From Streptomyces antarcticus (GTDB taxonomy: Bacteria; Actinomycetota; Actinomycetes; Streptomycetales; Streptomycetaceae), in the NCBI RefSeq assembly GCF_026627255.1, contig NZ_JAPNLM010000012.1, forward strand, positions 1 through 64,000: DNA of 64,000 nucleotides, read 5' to 3'. The notes beneath the pieces were generated by a model that had not been told where the DNA came from, did not search any database, and saw only the letters and a list, made by a program, of their open reading frames with translations. This document shows, piece by piece, positions 17,568 to 26,684 of this stretch. How positions within the stretch are numbered: the stretch's first letter is position 1; the number at the start of each line of letters is the position of its first letter. Made by a program: the position numbers and the translations under genes.

Positions 17568-18265
17568 GGTCGTCCACCTCCGCCCTTCACAGCGTCTGGG
17601 TCTGGATGCCTGGGTTCTGCCGCTGGTGTGACGGATGGGCCCGGCGTCCGGTTCCCTCCCCGCTTGGCGACGGTGTTATCCCCGGCATTCGTGCGCAGAT
17701 GAGTGAGGAGCGGCACCAGTTTGGCCCGGCCCCGCGCGCACCGGCTCTTCACCGTCCCAGTGGGTACGTCGAGGATGTGGGCTGCCTCGGCGACGGGGTA
17801 GCCCTGCATGTCGACGAGGACCAGTGCGGCCCGCTGTTCGGCCGGCAGGGTGCCCAGGGCGGCCAGGAGCTGCCGATGGAGGTCCTCGCGCTCTGCGGGG
17901 GCCTCGGCGGACTCGTGGGGCTCCAGGAGCCGCTCCAGGCGGTCCGTGTCGTCCAGGGGTGCGGTCTTGCGGGAGGCGGCCTTGCGTGCGCGGTCGAGGC
18001 AGGCGTTCACGGTGATGCGGTGCAGCCAGGTCGTGACGGCGGATTCCCCGCGGAAGGTGTGCGCGGCCCGGTAGGCGGAGACGAGGGCGTCCTGTACCGC
18101 GTCGGCGGCCTCCTCGCGGTCGCCGAGGGTGCGCAGGGCCACGGCCCACAGCCGGTCGCGGTGACGCCGTACGAGCTCACCGAAGGCATCCGGGTCGCCG
18201 GCCACGTGCCGGGCGAGCAGGTCGCGGTCGGTGTCCGAGCGGGGGTCGTCAGCGGCGGGCCTCAT
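17564..18265 (-). CDS. sigM: ECF RNA polymerase sigma factor SigM
   Basis: 233-aa group 4 sigma factor with region 2 (FGELVRRHRDRLWAVALRTL ... DAVQDALVSAYRA) and region 4 (LPAEQRAALVLVDMQGYPVA ... TGTVKSRCARGRAKL). ATG 18265 is chosen because GGGAGGGG lies 6 nt upstream; frames that extend further back have no such signal. The residues after about 200 are a low-complexity tail. Paired with the anti-sigma gene by a 4-bp overlap. The name rests on position next to trxBA in Streptomyces. Confidence 0.9.
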   Translation of the reverse strand: MRPAADDPRSDTDRDLLARHVAGDPDAFGELVRRHRDRLWAVALRTLGDREEAADAVQDALVSAYRAAHTFRGESAVTTWLHRITVNACLDRARKAASRKTAPLDDTDRLERLLEPHESAEAPAEREDLHRQLLAALGTLPAEQRAALVLVDMQGYPVAEAAHILDVPTGTVKSRCARGRAKLVPLLTHLRTNAGDNTVAKRGGNRTPGPSVTPAAEPRHPDPDAVKGGGGRP

Positions 18266-18640
18266 GATTCCCCTCCCCTGGTCGGATCCGTGCAGGTATT
18301 GAATCGGGTTTGCCACGGAAAGTAAACGACGGGAATCGGGCATTTCAGTCATGATCGTCCGGTGCCACGGCCCGTCGGCCAAGAGGCGAATGCATTCCCG
18401 TTCTCCCTGTGGCACCGCTGATCGACGGGTGCCTCCGGGAAATGCGTTCGCCGCCTTCATGCCCTCGGGCGGTGGGTCGGAACCCGCCGCCGGTCGGCTG
18501 TGCCCGGCGCCGCGAACAAGGAGGCGGAGTCCAGGACGGGGCCAGGAAGAGGACTCGCTCCGCTGCGGGCGCACTACGGGGCGGGGCTGTGGGAATACTG
18601 CTCCCACAGCCCCGAATTTCTTTCCCGGATACTCCGGCCG
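18266..18640. other. sigM upstream intergenic region
   Basis: 375 bp between sigM and the pseudokinase gene. It contains the pseudokinase terminator at 18582-18614 and presumably the sigM promoter near 18270-18350; I could not identify a clear ECF-type -35/-10 pair. Confidence 0.5.
18582..18614 (-). terminator. Hairpin terminator after the pseudokinase gene
   Basis: CGGGGCTGTGGGA (18582-18594) and TCCCACAGCCCCG (18602-18614), a perfect 13-bp stem with a 7-nt loop, 27 bp beyond the stop codon at 18641. Confidence 0.88.
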
Positions 18641-20440
18641 CTATGAACGGCGCGAGAACGAGACGTTCGTGATGGCCTGCTTGTAGCCGGACCCGCTGAA
18701 TTCATAGGCGCCGGACTTCGGCATGGCGGTGATCCACAGGACCACGTAGCGCGTATTGACCGGAGTCTCGGTGGCGAGGTCGAGCTTCTTTCCGGAGGTC
18801 TTGCCAGTGGCGATCTTCCGCATGGCACTGATCGGCGTCGCCGACGACAGGCTGTTGGTCGCGTAGAGGGTGGCCGTGGTGTGGTCGCCGCCGAACTGGA
18901 ACGCTATCGACGCGGCGTTGACGCCCTGCTCGGAGCCCAGGTCGTAGGCGATGCCGACGCCCGCCTTGAAGGAGGTGTCCATCTCGGGACCGTCGTTGTA
19001 GCGCTTGGTCCGCCAGTACGACGTGGGGTCGTTGTCGTGGCTGTTCGCGACATCCTCGGCGTTCTGCGCGACTCCGTCCGGGAAGTATTCCGCGGCGTCC
19101 TTGACGGGGAGCGGGACCGGTGCGGCCTTCGGGTCGTCGCCGGTCTTGTCAGGCTCGTCGTCCTGGGTGGTGCCGGTGTCGCTCGGGCTCCTGTGGTCCA
19201 GAAGCGTGTCGGCGAGCTGCCAGCTGCCCAGTCCGAGTGCGGCGATCAGAAGAGCGGCGACGCCCCACTTGAGGGCCCGGCCGGTACGGCTCTGCAGCGG
19301 GGGCGGAGGGACGACCACGACCGTCGGGGAGGCGGGTGCGCCGGAAGGCGTGGGCCGGCCGTAGCTGCCCTGCTGGTACGTCGTGTGCTGGTATTCGGGC
19401 GGAGCCGTGAAGGTGGGCTCCGGCGGCCGGATGCGGGGCATCGCGGCGACGGCCTTGGCCAGTTCCTCCGGGGTGGTGCAGGCGGGTTCCTGGCGGGAGG
19501 CGGTCGCCCCGTCGTTGGCGAGCGCGCGCATGGCGAGCTCACCCAGGCTGCGGTGGACACCCGCGCGCACCTGGTCGGGTGCGATCAGGCCCACGCCCTT
19601 GGGCAGGCCGGTGAGTCCGTAGGCATCGTTCTCGTAGGGCCAGCGCTGGGTCAGGGCGGCGTAAAGGAGCGCCCCGATGGCCTCGGTGTCGGCGCGCTGC
19701 GGGGTCTCGCTGGTGATGCCGCGCAGAGCGGCGTTCACGGCGAGGCCGCGGATGCGGTACTGGCCCGAGGAAGTGCGCAGTATGGCGCTCGGCGTCAGCC
19801 GCAGATGGGCGAGGCCTTCGCGGTGCGCGGCGGTCATCGCCTGGGAGATCTGGCTGACGAGCTGGTAGGCCTCGTGGGCCTCCAGCGGGCCGGCGGCCAG
19901 CAGGGCGGTGAGCTCGGTGGCGTCGGGCAGCCACTCGTGGACGACGTAGACGAGGTCGTTCTCCTCCACGGCGTCGAGGACCTGGACGAACCGGGGGTCG
20001 CCGAGGAGGGCCGAGGAACGGGCCGCTGCCAGCACGGAGCGGGCCCGAGGGTGGTCGGCGGGCAGCAAGTGGACGCCCACGGCCCGGCGCAGCTTCTCGT
20101 CCATCGCACGCCAGCTACTGAATCCGTCCACACGGGTGACGCATTCCTCGAGGCGGTAGCGTCTGGCGAGCTTGTGGCCGCTGTGAAGTTCGGGGGCGGC
20201 CGCGGGGGCCGCGCTGATCCGGTCGCCGTCCTTTTCGAGCACAGGTCCGTCCGCGGCTCGTCCGTTCTGGGTGTCCACCCCGTCGGCCGTGGCCTTGGCC
20301 GCACCTGCGGCCAGCGGCTCTTCGCCGCTGTTGTCGGCCACGTCGACGGCAGCCGTGCTACGTTCCGCCACCGTCGGTTCCGCCTCCCCATCCGTTGCGC
20401 GCTGTAGGCCAGTCTGCGAAGCCATGCCAATTGTGCCCAC
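18641..20440 (-). CDS. Membrane pseudokinase with extracytoplasmic discoidin-like domain
   Basis: 599 aa from the GTG at 20440; a GTG at 20371 is an alternative start. Residues about 90-340 have a Ser/Thr-kinase fold outline but lack the catalytic residues: the catalytic loop reads HLRLTPSAIL instead of HRDLKPxN, and DFG is replaced by IRGLAVN. A proline-rich linker precedes one transmembrane helix (WGVAALLIAALGLGSWQLA, about 390-410). The last 150 residues, with DGPEMDTSFKAGVGIAYDLG and repeated aromatic/Gly strands, resemble a discoidin/F5-8C carbohydrate-binding fold. It lies just downstream of murJ; mycobacterial MviN carries comparable domains as a fusion, so a role in controlling lipid II flipping is inferred. 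Confidence 0.85.
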   Translation of the reverse strand: MGTIGMASQTGLQRATDGEAEPTVAERSTAAVDVADNSGEEPLAAGAAKATADGVDTQNGRAADGPVLEKDGDRISAAPAAAPELHSGHKLARRYRLEECVTRVDGFSSWRAMDEKLRRAVGVHLLPADHPRARSVLAAARSSALLGDPRFVQVLDAVEENDLVYVVHEWLPDATELTALLAAGPLEAHEAYQLVSQISQAMTAAHREGLAHLRLTPSAILRTSSGQYRIRGLAVNAALRGITSETPQRADTEAIGALLYAALTQRWPYENDAYGLTGLPKGVGLIAPDQVRAGVHRSLGELAMRALANDGATASRQEPACTTPEELAKAVAAMPRIRPPEPTFTAPPEYQHTTYQQGSYGRPTPSGAPASPTVVVVPPPPLQSRTGRALKWGVAALLIAALGLGSWQLADTLLDHRSPSDTGTTQDDEPDKTGDDPKAAPVPLPVKDAAEYFPDGVAQNAEDVANSHDNDPTSYWRTKRYNDGPEMDTSFKAGVGIAYDLGSEQGVNAASIAFQFGGDHTTATLYATNSLSSATPISAMRKIATGKTSGKKLDLATETPVNTRYVVLWITAMPKSGAYEFSGSGYKQAITNVSFSRRS

Positions 20441-20488
20441 AGTCCGACGCTATGCACGACACGCGATGGGGCCCGACGGTTGTGCGCA

Positions 20489-22663
20489 TCAGCGCCCCAA
20501 ACGTCCGCGGACCATCCCGACCATCGCGTTGAGCTCTTCGATCCGCATCCGCTTGGCGGCGATGAGGAACACCGCCGCCAGGGCGATTCCGCCGGCGACC
20601 AGGGCGGCGGCCGAGCCGATGACGCCGCTGCCGAGCCACTGGGTGACTCCGTAGGCGACGGCCCCCGCCACCGCGGCGGCGGGGACGCACGCGCCGGTGA
20701 GGCGGGCGTAGGTACGCATGACGTGGGCGCCGTCGAGGTCGCCGCCGAGCCGGTTGCGCAGCCGGCGCCAGGCTACGCCGACGCCGACGGCGTAGCCGAG
20801 GCCGTAGGCGGCGGCCATGCCGACGACGGCCCAGCGCGCGGGGAGGACGAAGAAGGAGGCCACGGAACCCGCCGCGTTGACGGCGGCCACGATGACCGTG
20901 TTGTAGAAGGGCGTCCGGGTGTCCTCGTAGGCGTAGAAGCCGCGCAGGACGACGTACTGGACGGAGTACGGGATCAGTCCGAGGCCGAAGGCCATCAGGA
21001 CGTAGCCGATGTTCTGGGCGCCGGAGCCGGAGCCCGCGTAGAGCAGGGTCGCCATGGGGACGCCGAGCGCGAGGAACGCGAAGGCGCAGGGCACGATCGC
21101 GACGGCGGAGGTGCGCAGCCCGTACGAGATGTCGTCGCGCACGGCCGCGGCGTCGCCGTCGTGGGCCGAGCGGGAGATGCGGGGGAGGACGGCCGTCATG
21201 ACGGAGACGGTGATGATGGCCTGCGGCATCTGCCAGAGCAGCAGCGCGTAGTTGTAGGCGGTGATGCCCGTACCGGGGTGGCCCTGCTTCTCCGCGACCG
21301 AGCCGGCCCAGGTGGCGAGCTGGGTCACGACGACGAGGCCGACCTGGTTGGCGAGGACGAAGAAGAACGTCCACTTGGCCAGGCGGGCGGCCTTGCCGAG
21401 TCCGTGGCCCTTCCAGTCGAAGCGCAGGCGGGGGGTGAATCCGGCGTCGCGCAGGTACGGCAGCATCGCGAGGGCCTGGACGGTCAGGCCCAGCAGGGTG
21501 CCCAGGCCCAGCAGGCGCACGCCGTCTGCGGTGACGGTGGTGGCGTTGACGCCGGAAGTGGTGAAGCCGCCGAACGCCCAGATGAAGGCGCCGAAGGTGG
21601 CGATGACGACGATGTTGTTGAGGACCGGGGTCCACATCATCGCGCCGAACCGGCCCCGGGCGTTCAGGATCTGACCGAGGACCACGTGGACGCCCATGAA
21701 GAACATGGTGGGCAGGCAGTAGCGGGCGAAGGCGACCGCGACGTCCATCTGCTGGGGGTCGGAGGCGATCTTCGGCGACATCATCGTGATGAACACGGGT
21801 GCGGCCAGCACGCAGACGGTGGTGATCGCGGCGAGCAGCACCACGACGAGCGTCAGCAGCCGGTTGGCGTACGCCTGTCCGCCGTCGCTGTCGTTCTTCA
21901 TGGCCCGGACGAGCTGGGGGATGAAGACCGCGTTGAGCGCGCCGCCGCCGACCAGCACGTAGATCATCGTGGGCAGGGTGTTGGCGATCTGGTACGTGTC
22001 GTTGAAGGTGCCGACGCCGATGGCACCGGCGATGACCAGGGTCCGCAGGAACCCGGTGATGCGGGAGACGATCGTGCCGGCGGCCATCAGCGCGCTGGAC
22101 TTGAGCAGGCTGGACGCCCGCCCGGCCGGCTTGGCGGGCGCCGGGGCCGCCACGGGAGCCTCCTCCGCGGGGGTGCGGGGGGCGGCCTCCTGGTCCCTGT
22201 AGAGGTGCGCGAAGGCGTCCGGTGCGGGCTGCTGGTCGGCGGCCTTGGTCACGAGTGAGTCCACGCCCACGAACTGGGTGGTGGTCGCGTGATCTCCGTA
22301 CGGGAGGTGCCTCGACGGGCCGTCCGGCTCGGGCGGCGGCGTCTGGGCCCAGACGCGTGGGTCGGGGGAGTACGAGGGTGCGGATGGGGCCGCGTAGAGC
22401 GGGCCGGGCTCCTGGAAGGTGCCGGGCGGCGGCGGGGGGTGCGAGGCCCGGTCGTAGAGGACCTCGGCGACGGGGTCCTGGGCCGACAGGTCCTGCGACC
22501 GGTACGGGTCGTAGTCGTAGGCTCCCTGGACATACGGGTCGTGATCAGGTGCGGGCGCGGGCGCGGGAACCTGCCCGGGCACCGGGGTGCCCGGGGCAGT
22601 GCCCTGGCTGGGCGCGGGCCCACCAGTGCCCTGCGCGCGGTCACCGTCGTACGGCGCGTTCAT
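20489..22663 (-). CDS. murJ: Lipid II flippase MurJ (MviN)
   Basis: 724-aa polytopic protein of the MOP superfamily that moves lipid II across the membrane. Residues 1-180 are a Pro/Gly/Gln-rich cytoplasmic extension typical of actinobacteria. The core with about 14 helices starts at SSLLKSSALMAAGTIVSRITG. Conserved charged residues such as TGFLR are visible. ATG start with GAGGTGGGG upstream. Gene order DUF6049-murJ-pseudokinase suggests an operon for envelope assembly. Confidence 0.95.
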   Translation of the reverse strand: MNAPYDGDRAQGTGGPAPSQGTAPGTPVPGQVPAPAPAPDHDPYVQGAYDYDPYRSQDLSAQDPVAEVLYDRASHPPPPPGTFQEPGPLYAAPSAPSYSPDPRVWAQTPPPEPDGPSRHLPYGDHATTTQFVGVDSLVTKAADQQPAPDAFAHLYRDQEAAPRTPAEEAPVAAPAPAKPAGRASSLLKSSALMAAGTIVSRITGFLRTLVIAGAIGVGTFNDTYQIANTLPTMIYVLVGGGALNAVFIPQLVRAMKNDSDGGQAYANRLLTLVVVLLAAITTVCVLAAPVFITMMSPKIASDPQQMDVAVAFARYCLPTMFFMGVHVVLGQILNARGRFGAMMWTPVLNNIVVIATFGAFIWAFGGFTTSGVNATTVTADGVRLLGLGTLLGLTVQALAMLPYLRDAGFTPRLRFDWKGHGLGKAARLAKWTFFFVLANQVGLVVVTQLATWAGSVAEKQGHPGTGITAYNYALLLWQMPQAIITVSVMTAVLPRISRSAHDGDAAAVRDDISYGLRTSAVAIVPCAFAFLALGVPMATLLYAGSGSGAQNIGYVLMAFGLGLIPYSVQYVVLRGFYAYEDTRTPFYNTVIVAAVNAAGSVASFFVLPARWAVVGMAAAYGLGYAVGVGVAWRRLRNRLGGDLDGAHVMRTYARLTGACVPAAAVAGAVAYGVTQWLGSGVIGSAAALVAGGIALAAVFLIAAKRMRIEELNAMVGMVRGRLGR

Positions 22664-22709
22664 CGAAACCCCACCTCATCGTCCCCAGGCCGACCGGCCA
22701 CGGCGTCGC

Positions 22710-24974
22710 TCAACGGTCCACTGTCTCACCCGTGCCGGACACGTCGGTGCTTTGCGGTCCGGTGTCCGTGGACTCGTCACTCGGCTGCGTGCTCTCCTCG
22801 GCGGCCGCGCGTGCCGCGACGCGCTTGCGGCTGGCGTACATCTTGATGCCCGCCAGGACGAGGAGGAGCACACCGCCGGCGATGACGAGCATGACGGTGG
22901 GAGTGATTTCGGTGGCCTCGACGGTGAAGGTGCGTGCCTTGCCGTAGGGGACGCCGTCCGTGGTGAAGAGCTGAGCGGTGACCTCGACCGGGCCGCTCGC
23001 CGTGGCGTTCGCGATGAACTTTACGGTCTGGCTGTGCCCGCCCTGGACCGTGACCTCCTGCTCGTCCTGGCCCCCGTCGCCGAACATCAGGCGGGTCGGG
23101 TTCGCCGACTTCACCCGCAGGACCAGGTTGTGGACGTCCTGCACGAGGCTGTTCTGGACGCTGACCGGGATGGTGGCGCTGTGGCCGGACAGGGTGGCGT
23201 CGGACTTGGGGATGACCTTGACCTTCTCCGTCAGGCCGATCAGGTACTCCTGCGCCTGGTCCCGGTAGAGCCGGGCCTCCTCCGGGCGTCCGCGCCACGA
23301 GGTGGACATCTCACGGTTGGTGGTGTTGCCGAACGGAATCTCCACGCGGTCGGGCGCGGCGAGGATGACCTTGAAGTGGTCGAGGGTGTTCTGCGTGGTG
23401 CGGATCTTCTCGAACGCCGACACCGGCAGCTCCTGCTTGCGCAGGGCCTCCGGGTACTCCCCCGCGCCCGGTACCTGGGTGGCGGCGCCGGGGTCGGGCT
23501 TGGCCGCGGCGGCGGACTCGAGGTCGCCGGGCTGGGTCCAGCGGCCCGCCTGGAGGCTGCGCAGGGCGAGGGCCATGGAGTTCGCCTGGCTGGCGGACGG
23601 CATCCGCTGCGGGGCGACGACGAAGCTGCGCTGCTCGTCGGTCTTCTGCAGGTTGAGGGCCAGGCTCTGGGCGAGGAACCGCTGCACGGCGAGCGTGGAG
23701 TTCTCAGCCCGCAGCATGTCGCCTTCGAAGGCGGTGGAGAGCTCCTCGTCCGCCACGACCGCCGTGGTGCCCGCGCCGATGGGCCGGGCGGCGGAGGGGG
23801 TGTAGCCGAGGGCCCCGGTCTCCGTGAGGCTGTCGCTGCGGGTGAGGACGTTGTGGGCGCCGGCCGAGGTGGCGACGTTGACGATCGACGGGTCGATGGC
23901 GCCGTTCACGGGCCAGGAGAAATCGGTGGAGGCCGGAACGTGCAGGACGGTCTCGACGGCGTCCTTCGCCTTGTCGGTGGCGGGCCGGAGCTGGCCCAGG
24001 GTCCCCGACACGTCCTTGCCCTGGTGGGCCAGGGAGGCGAGGTCGGGGTCGGCGAAGGGCAGCGCGACGACCTTCTTACCCTGGACGGCGGCTTCCAGCG
24101 CGCTCAGCCACTGCTCGGCGACGGCCTTCTTCTTGCCCTGGACGGTCTTCCCGTCGGGACCGCGGACCCGGTAGCCCTTGGTCATCGCGTCGACCGTGAA
24201 GAGCAGATCGGGGTCGATCACCCAGGTGACGGGGAGGTCCTTGCCGAGGGCGACCATCTGGCCCAGGCGGCCACCGGGCTCCAGCTCGGCGGCGAGCGAG
24301 TCGTCGAGGAAGACGGGGGTCTGCAGCTCGTCGGAGCCGGTCTCCGCGGTCACCCGGGTATGGGCGATCAGCGGCCACGCGAAGGTCAGGCTGGAGCGCT
24401 TGGCGGCGGCATCCGGCTGCCAGGGCAGGAAGGTCCGCTTGATGCCGAGCACCTGTTCGGAGGGCCGCCGGTCGGTCGCCCCGGACAGCGAGACACCGAG
24501 CTGGTAGACGCCGTCCTTGTCCAGCTCCAGCTTGTTCACCGGGACCGTGAGGGTGAAGTCCTGGCCCGCCTTCGAGGGCAGCGAGGGGATCTTCACGGCG
24601 TAGGCCGGGTCGATCTCGCCCGGGTCCGTGCCGGCCCGGAAACCGCTGCGGTCCGCCACGTCGTCGATGGAGGCCCGGTCAGCCAGTGCGGGCCCGACCC
24701 GCAGCCCCACGTGGGCGTCGGTGATCGTGTCGGAGCCGTTGTTGACCACGGTGCCGGAGATGGTGAGGTTGTCGCCCTTGACCGGGGCCGCGGGGGCCAT
24801 GGACGTCAGCTGGACATCGACCGAGGGTCCCGGGGCCGCCTGGGCCTCGGGGGCGGGTGAGTAGACCAGAGCGGCCAGCACGGGCGTTCCCGCGAGCAGG
24901 ACAACCGCCCGTCGCAGCCATCGGCGCCGGACAGGGGCGGGGGACGCCCCCTGGATCTCTGCCGCCTCGGCCAC
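22710..24974 (-). CDS. DUF6049 family exported membrane-anchored protein
   Basis: 754-aa protein with an N-terminal signal segment (RRWLRRAVVLLAGTPVLAAL, about 17-36), a long extracytoplasmic region, and one C-terminal transmembrane helix (TVMLVIAGGVLLLVLAGIKM) followed by a short charged tail. The ectodomain has early and late immunoglobulin-like segments (GDNLTISGTVVNNGSDTITD near residue 65, and VPVSVQNSLVQDVHNLVLRV). The function is unknown. It is conserved upstream of murJ in streptomycetes and starts at a GTG with GAGGAACGGG upstream. Confidence 0.85.
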   Translation of the reverse strand: MAEAAEIQGASPAPVRRRWLRRAVVLLAGTPVLAALVYSPAPEAQAAPGPSVDVQLTSMAPAAPVKGDNLTISGTVVNNGSDTITDAHVGLRVGPALADRASIDDVADRSGFRAGTDPGEIDPAYAVKIPSLPSKAGQDFTLTVPVNKLELDKDGVYQLGVSLSGATDRRPSEQVLGIKRTFLPWQPDAAAKRSSLTFAWPLIAHTRVTAETGSDELQTPVFLDDSLAAELEPGGRLGQMVALGKDLPVTWVIDPDLLFTVDAMTKGYRVRGPDGKTVQGKKKAVAEQWLSALEAAVQGKKVVALPFADPDLASLAHQGKDVSGTLGQLRPATDKAKDAVETVLHVPASTDFSWPVNGAIDPSIVNVATSAGAHNVLTRSDSLTETGALGYTPSAARPIGAGTTAVVADEELSTAFEGDMLRAENSTLAVQRFLAQSLALNLQKTDEQRSFVVAPQRMPSASQANSMALALRSLQAGRWTQPGDLESAAAAKPDPGAATQVPGAGEYPEALRKQELPVSAFEKIRTTQNTLDHFKVILAAPDRVEIPFGNTTNREMSTSWRGRPEEARLYRDQAQEYLIGLTEKVKVIPKSDATLSGHSATIPVSVQNSLVQDVHNLVLRVKSANPTRLMFGDGGQDEQEVTVQGGHSQTVKFIANATASGPVEVTAQLFTTDGVPYGKARTFTVEATEITPTVMLVIAGGVLLLVLAGIKMYASRKRVAARAAAEESTQPSDESTDTGPQSTDVSGTGETVDR

Positions 24975-25160
24975 GCGTTAGCCCGTTCCTCGAAGTGTCT
25001 GTGGTCGTCGTCTGTGCGTCCACTGATGGTAACGAGACCCGCTGTGCGCGAGTGCCGCGTCTTGCTCCACATGATCGGCTCCGTCCCGGGGCGGTTGTGT
25101 ACCGGGGTGGCCACAAAACGGGGAAGCCCGGGCCGGGCAGGCCACGTACCCTTTTCTGTT

Positions 25161-26603
25161 GTGCCGAAAGCCAACGAAGACAACCCCAGTGCCCTGAGTC
25201 AGGTGCAGCGCCGCGCGGTGAGCGAACTGCTGCGGATCGCCCCTGTCGCCGACGAGCTCGGCCGCCGTTTCCAGCAGGCGGGCTTCCGCCTCGCCCTGGT
25301 CGGCGGGTCCGTCCGCGACGCGCTGCTGGAGCGTCTCGGCAACGATCTCGACTTCACCACCGATGCCCGCCCCGAGGACGTGCTGAAGATCGTCCGGCCT
25401 TGGGCCGACTCCGTGTGGGACGTCGGCATCGCCTTCGGCACCGTCGGGTCGCAGAAGGACGGCTTCCAGATCGAGGTGACCACCTACCGCTCGGAGGCGT
25501 ACGACCGCACGTCCCGCAAGCCGGAGGTCTCCTACGGCGACTCCATCGAGGAAGACCTGGTCAGGCGCGACTTCACGGTCAATGCCATGGCTCTGGCCCT
25601 GCCGGAACAGGAGTTCATCGACCCGCACGGCGGCCTGGAGGACCTGGCCGCGGGAGTCCTCCGCACGCCCGGCACCCCCGAGGACTCCTTCTCCGACGAC
25701 CCGCTGCGCATGCTGCGGGCGGCCCGGTTCGCGGCGCAGCTGGACTTCGAGGTCGCCCCGGATGTCGTGGCGGCGATGAAGGCCATGTCCGACCGGATCG
25801 AGATCGTCTCGGCGGAGCGGGTGCAGGGCGAGCTGAACAAACTGATCCTCGCCACCCATCCGCGAAAGGGCCTGGGTCTGCTCGTGGACACCGGGCTGGC
25901 GGACCGGGTGCTGCCCGAGCTGCCCGCGCTGCGGCTGGAGAGTGACGAACACCACCGGCACAAGGACGTCTACGACCACTCGTTGATCGTGCTGGAACAG
26001 GCGATCGCCCTGGAGGAGGACGGACCGGACCTCGTGCTGCGGCTTGCTGCCCTGCTGCACGACATCGGCAAGCCCCGCACCCGCCGCTTCGAGAGCGACG
26101 GCCGGGTCTCCTTCCACCACCACGAGGTGGTGGGCGCGAAGATGACCAAGAAGCGCCTCACGGCGCTGAAGTACTCCAACGACATGATCAAGGACGTGTC
26201 CCGGCTGGTGGAGCTGCACCTGCGCTTCCACGGCTACGGAGACGGGGAATGGACCGACTCGGCGGTGCGGCGCTACGTCCGCGACGCGGGGCCGCTGCTG
26301 GAGCGTCTCCACAAGCTGACCCGGTCCGACTGCACCACGCGGAACAAGCGGAAGGCCAACGCCCTCTCCCGGACCTACGACGGACTGGAGGAGCGCATCG
26401 CACAGCTGCAGGAGCAGGAGCAGCTGGACGCGATCCGGCCCGACCTGGACGGCAACGAGATCATGCAGGTGCTGGACATCGGCCCGGGCCCGGTCATCGG
26501 CCAGGCGTACGCGTTCCTGATGGAGCTGCGCCTCGAGAACGGCCCGATGGAGCGCGAGGCGGCCGTCGCCGCGCTCAAGGAGTGGTGGGCCTCACAGGCC
26601 TGA
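25161..26603 (+). CDS. CCA tRNA nucleotidyltransferase / poly(A) polymerase family
   Basis: Adds nucleotides to RNA 3' ends (CCA to tRNA, or poly(A)). 480 aa from GTG 25161. Nucleotidyltransferase motif LVGGSVRDALL then DLDFTTDA (about 47-70), the RRDFTVNAMAL motif, and an HD domain with HHRHKDVYDHSL and LLHDIGKPRTR. The start has no Shine-Dalgarno sequence but TACCCT at 25147-25152 sits at -10 spacing, suggesting a leaderless mRNA. Divergent from the DUF6049 gene. Confidence 0.94.
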   Translation: MPKANEDNPSALSQVQRRAVSELLRIAPVADELGRRFQQAGFRLALVGGSVRDALLERLGNDLDFTTDARPEDVLKIVRPWADSVWDVGIAFGTVGSQKDGFQIEVTTYRSEAYDRTSRKPEVSYGDSIEEDLVRRDFTVNAMALALPEQEFIDPHGGLEDLAAGVLRTPGTPEDSFSDDPLRMLRAARFAAQLDFEVAPDVVAAMKAMSDRIEIVSAERVQGELNKLILATHPRKGLGLLVDTGLADRVLPELPALRLESDEHHRHKDVYDHSLIVLEQAIALEEDGPDLVLRLAALLHDIGKPRTRRFESDGRVSFHHHEVVGAKMTKKRLTALKYSNDMIKDVSRLVELHLRFHGYGDGEWTDSAVRRYVRDAGPLLERLHKLTRSDCTTRNKRKANALSRTYDGLEERIAQLQEQEQLDAIRPDLDGNEIMQVLDIGPGPVIGQAYAFLMELRLENGPMEREAAVAALKEWWASQA

Positions 26604-26623
26604 GGCAGGACAGCCCCTGCTGC

Positions 26624-26639
26624 TGTTTCACGTGAAACA
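26624..26639. promoter_or_regulatory. parS: parS site
   Basis: Exact TGTTTCACGTGAAACA in the 69-bp gap between the convergent nucleotidyltransferase and MFS genes. Confidence 0.97.
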
Positions 26640-26668
26640 GCGACGCGTGCGGGGGCCGGCGGGGACGA

Positions 26669-26684
26669 CGTTTCACGTGAAACG
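26669..26684. promoter_or_regulatory. parS: parS site overlapping the MFS gene stop codon
   Basis: CGTTTCACGTGAAACG (two outer mismatches). The minus-strand TGA stop of the MFS gene lies inside the palindrome. Confidence 0.88.
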
